A DNA stretch of 64,000 nt, taken from assembly GCA_038501785.1 (NCBI GenBank), contig JBAMJR010000071.1:379501-443500 (forward strand), given 5' to 3'. Numbering within the stretch: position 1 is the first letter of the stretch; every line of letters starts with the position of its first letter. Position numbers and translations under genes: made by a program. Positions 13,061 through 23,395 of this stretch are shown in pieces. The DNA comes from Myoxocephalus aenaeus. Taxonomy: Eukaryota > Chordata > Actinopteri > Perciformes > Cottidae. The notes under the pieces were generated by a model, which worked only from the letters and a program-made list of their open reading frames with translations, was not told where the DNA came from and did not search any database.

Positions 13061-13417
13061 CCGTAAAAGTCGGGTTACAAGCCGCTACTACGTTCGGTGG
13101 GTGTTCCCGCTAGTTCCCCGCTGTAGCCAGCTAGCGCTGCTGCTAGTTCCCCGCTAACTTCCGCTAGCTATCTGCTAACTTCCGCTAGCTCTCGCTAGTT
13201 CCCCGACAACCACCGAAGGTAGCGGGACCAGCCCCGGCCCGACGCCCGACTCGGGCAGAGGGGACGCGGGCAGTAGCAGCAGCAGCGGGGAGCTAGCAGC
13301 AGCGGGGAGCTAGCAACAGCACTAGCTTGCTACAGCGGGGAGCTAGCAGCAGCGCTAGCTTGCTACAGCGGGGACAACCACTGAAGGTAGTAGCGGCTTG
13401 TAACCCGGCTTTTACGG
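13061..13417. mobile_element. GCTAGC-rich foldback/MITE-like element, 357 bp, copy 1
   Basis: The ends are inverted repeats of about 39 bp: CCGTAAAAGTCGGGTTACAA on the left, and on the right the complement of CCGTAAAAGCCGGGTTACAA. Both continue through gccgctactac with about three mismatches. TA flanks both ends (13059-13060 and 13418-13419), fitting a TA target duplication of the Tc1/mariner type. The interior is two self-complementary, gctagc- and ccccgct-rich arms. It has no coding capacity. A second copy is at 33858. Confidence 0.8.
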
Positions 13418-14484
13418 TATAGTGTCACAAATCAAAGCAATATTTTCTGCAATAATCCAAAATGGAAGAATCCAGTGATGCTAACGTCCTGTTTGACTAA
13501 ACAACCCGTCACACCTGCAGCTCTCTTTATGGAGCCTGCATTGAATCTGGTGAGCATTTTCTCTAGCTGATATGAATAACTGTCAAAGAGTCGTCCTCAC
13601 AGCTTGAAGCGAGTGTGTTTCCTATTTTAAAGAAATCCTTTCAGCGGCGGCTAACTGGCACCTCTCTCTTGATGGTCTGCTCGGTAATTAAAGTGAAATC
13701 TCGCCTTCGGCCGTGATTCAAAACAAAAAGCTACACACAAACACCAGTCTCTCTGCTCCCAGCCCACCAACTCATAATGATTAGACATGATTTATGGCTC
13801 CACCCCTCCCCTCGCGGTGGAACCACTCTGATGTATTAAAATGGAGCGCGCCCCTCCACCGCGGTCCTAAGTGGGATGGTTAGCCAACCTAAACAAGCCG
13901 TAAAGCTCCTCCTGCTGGAGATAGAGACCTCGGTCCCTCTGCAGCTGGATGTCCACCCGTCTAATGATGCAGACATATATGTGTCCTTTGCAGCAAATGT
14001 GCATTAAGAAGTAGGTCGCTGCGGGGCTAAGTGGATGTGTGTGTGTGTAGACGGCGACAGTGACAGAGATGTAAGCGACGGTGGCATCTGACCAAAAGAT
14101 CCATATAGGAATGACATCACCCTTAGAAGAAATGGGAAGAGGAGGAGGAGAAACTATGAGCTCAGAATATGAATGTAGGAGGACGGCTCCAACGCTCTCC
14201 TCCCTCCATCCTCCATAACTCCTCTGCTGCCAGCCTTTTCTCATGAGACCGGACACCTGGTTCGTTCAGAGAGGAGCTCAGCGCATCAGTAACAGGTGAT
14301 ATGTGACCCCAAAAAAAATAAGTTTATGTTTTTTCCGCCGTTTTCCCACAAACATACGTATATATCGATGGCCAAAGAGCAAAAACTCCTGTTAAAAACA
14401 AATCACTTTTATTTTTTCAGAATACAAAAAAAAGTGTTGTATACCCAATACATAAATAAATTAAAAATATATATATATATATGT
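13418..14484. other. Intergenic, nothing recognised
   Basis: It contains one 129-codon minus-strand ORF (13867-14256) with no family resemblance, which I do not consider a gene. Confidence 0.55.
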
Positions 14485-14640
14485 ACAAAAAATACAAAAA
14501 ATACAAAAAATACAAAAAATACAAAAAATACAAAAAATACAAAAAATACAAAAAATACAAAAAATACAAAAAATACAAAAAATACAAAAAATACAAAAAA
14601 TACAAAAAAATACAAAGAATACTAAAAATACTAAAAATAA
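14485..14640. repeat. 9-bp tandem array (acaaaaaat)n
   Basis: About fifteen near-perfect copies of acaaaaaat, preceded by an AT run. Because 9 is a multiple of 3, every frame stays open and produces artefact ORFs (KNTKNT, FVFFVF, LYFLYF). Confidence 0.95.
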
Positions 14641-16749
14641 AAAAGAATACTTGGGAAAAAAGTGCAGATAGCAGGATTTTCTCCACTCTTCCTGTATTAT
14701 TTAGCAGATGTATGGTCCTATAGTCCTTGGACACTTCCGCATTGGCAACAACTTGACTCAAGTTAAACTCACTGTTTTTTTTCCAATGTTTATTTTTATT
14801 TTTCTGGGGGTCTGTCACAGAGTAATGCATCCTCTGAGATCACTAAATTAAAATGTTAGCCCCGCTGGTTTATTTCCGTCATGCTTCTCCACGTCCGTCC
14901 GTCCAGGAACTCATCCTTTTGTTTCATGTCCTCGACAAGTGTCCACTTCGCATGACGACGTTCTCTGCTTCTTAAAACATTAAAATAGCATCATCAAATT
15001 GAGACCTTCAGTGTAATTAGTAAACAAATTAGCCCGTGATGGTGCAGCTCCTAGAGCTTCAAAACAAACAAACAAACACCGAGGAACGAAGAACCTTCTT
15101 GTTCTGAGCCGTACAGCCGCCGAGCAATCAGCGGCGTTCATTGTGAAGGTGGAGAGGCTGCTGGAGGCTGCCAATCATCCGCAGGAGAGGAAAACGTCTT
15201 CATTTGTTCAGTAAATCAGCAGCACGTTAACGCTGAGACGCTGCTGTAATTACTGTGAAGCGCAAAAGAAAATGAATAAATGAAAAGGCCGACACACACG
15301 TGCATCTTAAAGTTGCTTCCTGTGTTGTTTCTCCACCGCGTTGTTTGTTCCGCCGCTTCCTCCCACCGCTTCATCTCTGCGTCATCTCTCCCTCTGAAGC
15401 CTCCTTCCATCCATCTCCTTCCTTCCAGCCATATCTCTCTCCCTCCACGCCTCCCTCCTTCCCCGCTTGTTTGAAGGAGAGCTCTTTGAGGGTCCGCTGA
15501 CTTAATTACTGTAATGGGGTTTCTGACACTTGAGACTAAAGAACTCAAAAAGACGGAGAAGAGGGACTGGGGAGGTTTTTGGGGGGAGGGGAGAAGGAGG
15601 GGGAGAGAGAAGGGACATTATTAGTTTTATATAAAGGCCTCGGCCCTCAACAGAAAGCACTCCAGAGACACGTTCTTTTGCAGCAGTTTGTTGCGCTTTT
15701 CATCCGTTCGCCGCTATTCTGAAAGTTGAAATGCATGTTTGTGTGTGTGTGTGTGTGTGTGTGTAGTACACATTTGCATCAGTCGATGCTGTTCAGAAGT
15801 GTTCAGAAGAGTCTCTCAGAGAAAAACTGTTAATTAAGCAATTATTGAACATTGCAGCTGTGACTCGTGGGAGAGGCGCCGGCGTGTTATTTTTTTGTTG
15901 TTGTTTTTTTTGCAGGTTGTTTAGTTGTTAGATTGCAGTTCAAGGATTTTTCAGAGATCCTTGAGGGGATTTTTTGCAAGTTTTCTAATTTTAGCTATTT
16001 GAGCAAAAGTTAGCTCAACATTTTGAGTCCCCCTCCTCCTCCTCCTCCCGGCCCTGCAGACGTTGATCCCTCGGTTAATGACATACAGCGATTTAAGTGT
16101 GAGACACCTCTTGCCTGATTAAAACAATCAAAGACTCTGACATCGCCCAGGAATCCGGTTTCCTGTGTTTGACGGGGAAAATAGAGTTGACCCACGTTGT
16201 CACCGGCTTCTGGACAGAAGAAAGAAAAAAACAAGAGGAGAAGGATGAAAAAGGTTTTGCACGAGAACAAAAAAAGACGACAGGAAGAAGAAGGCTGAGG
16301 AGGAGGAAGGCTGAGGAAACAGGAGCCAAGTTCTTGTCCGTCTTCATTGTGGTTCATTTACATTTGTGTCAGTCTTGGAGACGTCTCAGACGACTGGCTC
16401 GGCTCTCTGGCAAGAACGCAGAAACACGGACCTGCACGTGGATATCTGGATCCGGTTTCAGTTTAATTAGATCAGAAACCGAATCAGTATTTTAAAAACG
16501 TACAACGCTGTCGCCGGAAACAAAGTTTATTTTAATCTGCAATTATACAAGTTGAATAAATTGTATTCTCTCTGTTGGAAAATGACAATTTCTGTCAAAC
16601 TGCATTTTCATTTCAATGAACTGAGGGAGACCTGGCGACTGCTCAGTGGCGTCTAACTTAAAAACTGTTTATAATTAGTAAAAGTACCGGATGATCCTGC
16701 TTGCAAGAGGCCTTTTTCACAGAGAGCATGACTCATTGTCAGCACAAAG
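14641..16749. other. Intergenic; (GT)n at 15738-15764, otherwise nothing recognised
   Basis: No gene or named repeat is seen. A CTC-rich patch lies near 16030 and a purine-rich one at 16215-16320. Confidence 0.55.
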
Positions 16750-16788
16750 GAGTCAAATTAAGTTACGTAGAGTAACTTAATTTGACTC
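16750..16788. repeat. Perfect 17-bp inverted repeat with 5-nt loop
   Basis: The left arm gagtcaaattaagttac (16750-16766) and right arm gtaacttaatttgactc (16772-16788) are exact complements around gtaga. The hairpin directly precedes an AAT microsatellite. Confidence 0.95.
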
Positions 16789-16789
16789 A

Positions 16790-16799
16790 TAATAATAAC

Positions 16800-16863
<64 letters not shown>

Positions 16864-16985
16864 TAATAATTTGATTCAAAATAAACTTCGATCATCGCAG
16901 GAAACAACTTAATTATGTTTCAGCAACAAAACTACTTGGTTAGGGTTGAAGAAAAGATTGTAGTTTGGGTTCAAATGACGACAGA
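16790..16985. repeat. (AAT)n microsatellite and reversed AACCAAGTAG family fragment
   Basis: AAT repeats run to about 16870. They are followed by caacaaaactacttggttag (16922-16941), the complement of the family's aaccaagtagttttgttg landmark. Confidence 0.85.
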
Positions 16986-17009
16986 AATATCAAATAACTA
17001 CTGACAATC

Positions 17010-18150
17010 CACCTGCATTCTCTCTCCTGACCACCAGGGGGTGACTCCTCTGGTTGTATAGAAGTATATGCTTCATGTGTTAAAGCTGCATTCTCTCTCC
17101 TGACCACCAGGGTGCGACTCCTCTGGTTGTATAGAAGTATATGCTTCATGTGTTAAAGCTGCATTCTCTCTACTGACCACCAGGGGACGACTCCTCTGGT
17201 TGTATAGAAGTATATGCTTCATGTGTTAAAGCTGCATTCTCTCTCCTGACCACCAGGGGGTGACTCCTCTGGTTGTATAGAAGTCTATGCTTCATGTGTT
17301 AAAGCTGCATTCTCTCTCCTGACCACCAGGGGGTGACTCCTCTGGTTGTATAGAAGTATATGCTTCATGTGTTAAAGCTGCATTCTCTCTCCTGACCACC
17401 AGGGGGTGACTCCTCTGGTTGTATAGAAGTATATGCTTCATGTGTTAAAGCTGCATTCTCTCTCCTGACCACCAGGGGGTGACTCCTCTGGTTGTATAGA
17501 AGTCTATGCTTCATGTGTTAAAGCTGCATTCTCTCTCCTGACCACCAGGGGGTGACTCCTCTGGTTGTATAGAAGTATATGCTTCATGTGTTAAAGCTGC
17601 ATTCTCTCTCCTGACCACCAGGGGGTGACTCCTCTGGTTGTATAGAAGTCTATGCTTCATGCGTTAAAGCTGCATTCTCTCTCCTGACCACCAGGGGGTG
17701 ACTCCTCTGGTTGTATAGAAGTATATGCTTCATGTGTTAAAGCTGCATTCTCTCTCCTGACCACCAGGGGGTGACTCCTCTGGTTGTATAGAAGTATATG
17801 CTTCATGTGTTAAAGCTGCATTCTCTCTCCTGTCCACCAGGGGGCGACTCCTCTGGTTGTATAGAAGTCTATATAAATGACTCTACTTCTCTTGATGTAT
17901 TCCCTCAGTAAACATTGTAAACATGAGTTTATGTCTCAATCTCTAGTTTCAAGTCTTCTTCAATACAGCATGATGTTCATTTAGTAAATTATGGTCATTT
18001 AGAGTCAAACAGACCATAAAGCAGGGGATGCTTTAGGGGCGGGGCTACAAGATGATTGACAGGTCTACACCAGAGACGTATACGTCATCTCTCACTCCTC
18101 ATTCCAGATACGGACACTTCTGTTCATTGTTTGCACAAAAGAAATGAGCA
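17010..18150 (+). repeat. R73 cassette copy C: twelve 73-bp units plus full tail
   Basis: Twelve highly uniform units have cores at about 17029, 17102, 17176, 17249 and so on at 73-bp spacing to 17831. The tail (about 17870-18065) carries ggggcggggc and TGATTGACAG (18053-18062). Most cores read gggggtgac; the last reads gggggcgac. The high identity suggests recent array expansion. Confidence 0.9.
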
Positions 18151-18629
18151 GCTGAGGTAGGGTGCATGGTGGTGGGGGTGAGGAATATAAATGGTCCCAG
18201 TTCCCCATTAGTCTGTCTGAGTGGGGAAGATCGGGGCGGGGTCAGAGGTCAGGCTCAGGTGCTGAGCAGACAGCAGCAAAAAACATCCCCCTCCTCGTCC
18301 TCCTCCCTTCTGCTCTTATCTAAGTTGTTGCACCTTTCAGGGGAGCCCCCCTCCATCCATCTTCAGTTGGGCTAAACCCGAGAGACACCCAGAGGCTACC
18401 GCTGTAATTCTATTGCACCCATCCCCGAAGGAAGGTGGCACCCATTTATCACCGCTCACACGCCGGCTCCAGTGTTCTCGTGAAACCAACCCACTGTATA
18501 ACAAATCTATAGTATTATCATCTCAGTCTCTGACTTCCTTCGTGAGATGCCAGCTGCATTGGGGACCTTGATGAATCAAGTGAACCAGGGCAAAAAGTAT
18601 ATATTTTCAGACGCTCAAAAAATAGTCTG

Positions 18630-19540
18630 CCACCATGGACTGTAAAAAAAAAAAAAAGAGTGGACGTAGTGTGTGTGTGTTGTGTGTCGCTCACTATTTG
18701 GGCTTTCGGCCGTCGACATGTTTTTTTTTTTGTTGCAATCAATTAACAGAAGTTACCACATTTGGAATGCGGAGGAGTGATGTACAGTATACTTCTCTGA
18801 CCTGTCAATCACCTTGTAGCCCCGCCCCTAAAGCATCCCCTGCTTTATGGTCTGTTTGACTCTAAATGACCATAATTTACTAAATGAACATCATGCTGTA
18901 TTGAAGAAGACTTGAAACTAGAGATTGAGACGTAAACTCATGTTTACAATGTTTACTGAGGGAATACATCAAGAGAGAAGTAGAGTCATTTATATAGACT
19001 TCTATACAACCAGAGGAGTCACCCCCTGGTGGTCAGGAGAGAGAATGCAGCTTTAAGGCATGAAGCATAGACTTCTATACCAGCAGAGGAGTCACCCCCT
19101 GGTGGTCAGGAGAGAGAATGCAGCTTTAAGGCATGATGCATAGACTTCTATACAACCAGAGGAGTCACCCCCTGGTGGTCAGGAGAGAGAATGCAGCTTT
19201 AAGGCATGAAGCATAGACTTCTATACCAGCAGAGGAGTCACCCCCTGGTGGTCAGGAGAGAGAATGCAGCTTTAAGGCATGATGCATAGACTTCTATACA
19301 ACCAGAGGAGTCACCCCCTGGTGGTCAGGAGAGAGAATGCAGCTTTAAGGCATGAAGCATATACTTCTATACAACCAGAGGAGTCACCCCCTGGTGGTCA
19401 GGAGAGATAATGCAGCTTTAAGGCATGAAGCATATACTTCTATACAACCAGAGGAGTCACCCCCTGGTGGTCAGGAGAGAGAATGCAGCTTTAAGGCATA
19501 TCGGCTTCACTCGGCAGAACCGGAGGTGGCCACCTGCCTC
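18630..19540 (-). repeat. R73 cassette copy D: seven 73-bp units, inverted relative to copy C
   Basis: On the minus strand this copy has seven cores (near 19459 down to 19020), the tail (18799-18998) with TGATTGACAG (complement at 18802-18811), and a distal extension ending near 18630 in an acagtccatgg-like end. Its proximal end contains gtgaagcc as in copy B. With copy C it makes an inverted pair separated by about 0.5-0.7 kb. Confidence 0.88.
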
Positions 19541-20289
19541 ATATAGATTTTTTCGATTACTGTGAAGAGGAAGTCTCAGCGCAGGTGTGCGTGTGTGTGT
19601 TTGCTTGCCGTGTTGTTGTTTGTATAAGTGTGTGCTTGTGTTTGTGTGTGTTTGTGTTTGTCTGTTTGAGAGGGTGAGTTTCCTTCGTCCGTCCCGGTGG
19701 CAGCAGGTGTGTAAATAACAGCCTAATAAAAATGAGGATGAACCAAAGTGCCGAGGGACCTGAACACCACTCGTCCGGGCGCTCCGCTCCCGTTCCGACA
19801 TCGATACCCCGGCTCATCTGCTCATCATCAACATCCCCCACCGGCCTGCTGGGGCACTCGTTGTGATTCTGGGTCTGTAGGCGACGAGTGTCGCGGCATA
19901 ATTTCACCCAAGTGTCCCGCTTCTGTGCCGCCTGCAGCTGAACCCAAATCCACTGCTTCGCTGAGCCGGATTAGAGGCCAGAGCGCCCGCTTTGTCTCGC
20001 CGTTGTTAGCATTATTTTATTTTTTTTTCAACGGCCGGGGAAAGGTGGGATAAAAATGGCCCCGAGCTAAAGGTAAATTAGCTGAGGAAATCACATCCGC
20101 AAGAGGAAGGAATGAAATGCTCCACGGAGTCGTTTGCGGTGGAGGTAAATGAAAAGGCGGCGAACAGCCAGCACTCATCACAAAGTAATCAGGGAACTTC
20201 TCTTTGGTAATACATGAGGATAATCGCTTAGGTACCGTCAGGGGTGGAGCTGTAGGATGTAAATCTAGATGACTTTTAATACGAGGGTG
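19541..20289. other. Intergenic, nothing recognised
   Basis: GT-rich at 19580-19660, then unremarkable unique-looking sequence. No supported gene. Confidence 0.55.
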
Positions 20290-21095
20290 TATGAAAAACA
20301 TGAAAAAACACCACTTATACTAGGGGAGTATATAAGAACCATACTTTTATCATGAGACTATATGAAAAACACTACTTTTAAGATGAGTACATGAAGTACA
20401 CTACTTTTATTATGAAAATATATGAATAAAACAGTACTTTTAATTCAAGAGTATATAAAACAAGTTTGCTTTTAGTTGGAGTAAATCAAAATCATACTTT
20501 TATCATGAGAGTATATGAAAAACACTACATTTGTGAGTATGTAAAAAATACTACTTTTTATTCAAGAATGTATAGAAAACTTTTGTTTTTAGAGCATGTG
20601 AAAAACACTTCTTTTAGTATGCCAGTATGTACAACATACTACTTTGTATTTGATAATATAAGAGTATACTAAAACACTATTTTTATTATGAAAAAAAAAG
20701 ACCACTTTTAGTAGGGGAGTATATACAAACCATACTTTTATCATGAGAGAATATGAAAAACAGTACTTTTAATACAAGATCATATGAAAAACAGTACTTT
20801 TATTATGAAATTATATGAAAGAAAACACCACTTATAGTAGGGGAGTATATAAGAACCATACTTTTATCATGAGAGAATATGAAAAACACTACTTTTAAGA
20901 AAAACTACTTTTAATACAAGATCATAAGAAAAACACTACCTTTATTTAGAAAATATTTGGGGGGAAAAACACTACTTTAAATACAAGAGTATATGAAAAA
21001 ACACTACTTTAAATACAAGAGTATATGAAAAAACACTACTTTTAAGGTGACAGTACATTAAAAAGACTACTTTTGAAATTAGAGTACATGAAAAA
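20290..21095. repeat. Degenerate ~30-40 bp AT-rich minisatellite
   Basis: The phrase atgaaaaacactactttta and variants recur about twenty times, with tcatgagagtatatgaaa, ggggagtatataagaacc and tacaagagtatatg as variant halves. Some neighbouring units are near-identical while others are highly decayed. Confidence 0.85.
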
Positions 21096-21692
21096 CCCAA
21101 CGGTATATATATATTTGTGGTTGCAGCCCTCCCCCTCCTCTCTCTCTCTGAACGGGGTCGCGGTGATGAAATGGTCAGTTACCCGGCTCATTTGCATAAT
21201 AATATTTAGTGACCTTTTGGTTTTGATTAGTTGAGTTTGTGACTTTCAGGCGACGTGGAGATTAATGTTTAGAGATTTATTACTAAAATAGACTTTGTGT
21301 GATTTGGTGGAATCGTAAAAATGTTGCAGCCGATAATATCAATCAGTGGAAGAGACTCCTTCATTTTGGATGGAGGGGTGGAACACATGCATTCATTGAT
21401 TATTATGGGATGTTTAATATACATATATTGTGAGCTTTGAAACAAGTGTGCAGACGGTTTTGTTGTGTTTATATAATCAGGATGTTTGGATGCTGAGTCG
21501 AGCTTCAAAAGTCTTCATTTCAAGTTAATCGGATGACAAACAACAACAATGCAAGTAGAACGTGTCTGCACAAAGAAAAGAGTCAACAATATTATAAAAT
21601 ATGCACAAATACACATTTAAAAAAACAAATGAAAAGAGAATAATAATTTTTTAAAAGCACAGCCAGAGGACAAGGATTAACATCTGTTTAAC

Positions 21693-21693
<1 letters not shown>
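21096..21693. other. Intergenic, nothing recognised
   Basis: AT-rich sequence without gene or repeat signal that I can name. Confidence 0.5.
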
Positions 21694-21774
<81 letters not shown>

Positions 21775-22550
21775 AACTCTGTGTGTGTGTGTTTTACCTT
21801 GTTAATGAAGGACCCCCTCTCGCTCTCTCCTCCAGCCTCTCTCTCTCGCTCCATCTCTCTCTCCCTCTATCTCTCCTCCACCCTCTCTCTCTTTCTCTCT
21901 CGCTCTCCCCTATTTTCTCTCCATCTCTCCCACCCCCTCCTTTCTCTATCAATTTCTCTCTCCCCTCTCCCTCTCTCCCTCCTTTCTCTCTCTCTCCCTC
22001 CCCTCTCTCTCCCTCTCCCCCTCCTTTCTCTCTCTCTCCCTCCCCTCTCCCTCTCCCCTCCTTTCTCTCTCTCTCTCTCCCTCCCCTCTCTCTCCCTCTC
22101 CCCTCCTTTCTCTCTCTCTCCCTCCCCTCTCTCTCCCTCTCCCCTCCTTTCTCTCTCTCTCCCTCCCCCTCTCCCTCTCCCCTCCTTTCTCTCTCTCTCT
22201 CTCCCTCCCCCTCTCTCTCCCCTCTCCCCTCCTTTCTCTCTCTCTCCCTCCCCTCTCTCTCCCTCTCCCCTCCTTTCTCTCTCTCTCCCTCCCCTCTCCC
22301 TCTCCCCTCCTTTCTCTCTCTCTCTCTCCCTCCCCTCTCTCTCCCTCTCCCCTCCTTTCTCTCTCTCTCCCTCCCCTCTCTCTCCCTCTCCCCTCCTTTC
22401 TCTCTCTCTCTCCCTCCCCTCTCCCTCTCCCCTCCTTTCTCTCTCTCTCTCTCTCCCTCCCCTCTCTCTCCCTCTCCCCTCCTTTCTCTCTCTCTCCCTC
22501 CCCTCTCCCTCTCTTCCTCTCCCCTCCTTTCTCTCTCTCTCTCTCTCCCT

Positions 22551-22613
<63 letters not shown>
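21694..22613. repeat. (GT)n followed by ~800-bp polypyrimidine tract
   Basis: GT repeats (21694-21772) precede an almost pure C/T strand from about 21825 to 22613. The tract is built of 40-50-bp units (tttctctctctctccctccc, ctctctccctctcccctcc) and ends in a CT microsatellite. Three very long ORFs across it (Ser/Pro/Leu and Glu/Arg/Gly) result from absent stop codons and are not genes. Confidence 0.95.
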
Positions 22614-22614
<1 letters not shown>

Positions 22615-23330
22615 CTCCTCTTTCTCTTCCCCCTTTATCTGCCTCCCTCCTCCTCCTTCTCTCCTCTCTCTCCCTCTCTCCTCCCGCTCTCTCCATTTGA
22701 TTGGTCAATATGTGTGGCGTCGTCTCTGTGCCTGCGCTGAGCAAAGGGGCGGGAGTTACACAGTTCATGTGACGTCACGAGACTGTGCATCGTAGCAGCT
22801 TCAGTCCCCTCAGAGAGAATGTTCTCCAACAGATCATTAAGAGAAGAAACAGGATCAGCCCTCACAGCTGAGGCTCTTGGTCTTTCTCCATGTAAACCTT
22901 CACTGAAGGACAAAACTCTGGATGCTCATTTTTTTCTTTTTGTTTTACACATTTTAATTTATATTTTGTTGTGTGATTCTGTAAGCTTCTGTATGTTGTT
23001 TCACTTTAAAGTTAAGTATTAAAAAGCTAAAAGTTTAAAATAGTTTAAAAGTTAGTTAAGTTCATTTGTAAATAGTTAAACGTTTGTTTTTGCACTTTCA
23101 CTTCTTTTTTTTTTATCACTCTAGAGTGTATACATAAAAGTGTATTTATATAATAAACATTTGATATAGTGCATGTTTTTTTTTTACATTAGTAATTCAT
23201 ATAGTGCATAATTTTACATTATTGTTGGTAATAAATTAATTTAAGCACCAAAAAATCTGAAGAGCCATTTGGGAGCCGAAAGAGCCGGTTCTCTAAAAAG
23301 AGCCGGAATTGTGAAATTTAAGTTTATAAG
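22614..23330 (+). mobile_element. Decayed hAT (ZBED-like) transposon fragment, 3' part
   Basis: Around 22800-22870 one frame reads SVPSERMFSN and an adjacent frame reads IIKRRNRISP. These are consecutive pieces of the hAT transposase C-terminus separated by a frameshift and followed by stops. An AT-rich trailer ends at 23255-23320 with repeated gagccg motifs (agagccatttgggagccg, agagccggttctctaaaa) like the subterminal repeats of teleost hAT elements. The left end was not found. Confidence 0.6.
22746..22777. promoter_or_regulatory. GC box and full CRE/ATF site about 0.7 kb upstream of candidate ecel1 exon 1
   Basis: GGGGCGGGA starts at 22747 and the palindrome TGACGTCA lies at 22770-22777. 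Work on rodent DINE, as I recall it, links injury induction to ATF3/c-Jun with Sp1. The match is by consensus only. Confidence 0.35.
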
Positions 23331-23358
23331 TTTATAAAAATAAAAAAAAGATAAACTT

Positions 23359-23361
23359 GGG

Positions 23362-23395
<34 letters not shown>

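Noticed and set aside
13867..14256. 129-codon minus-strand ORF
   Set aside because: No recognisable family, no splice or promoter context, and length within chance for the window.
14296..14830. ORFs in all frames of the 9-bp array
   Set aside because: Unit length is a multiple of three, so frames stay open trivially.
17010..17870. 73-bp regular repeats considered as a CRISPR array
   Set aside because: No unique spacers between repeats; units are contiguous, and this is vertebrate DNA with other dispersed copies.
21697..22768. Very long ORFs (over 300 codons on both strands) across the CT tract
   Set aside because: They are built only of Ser/Pro/Leu or Glu/Arg/Gly from a polypyrimidine repeat that lacks stop codons; there is no domain and no codon structure.
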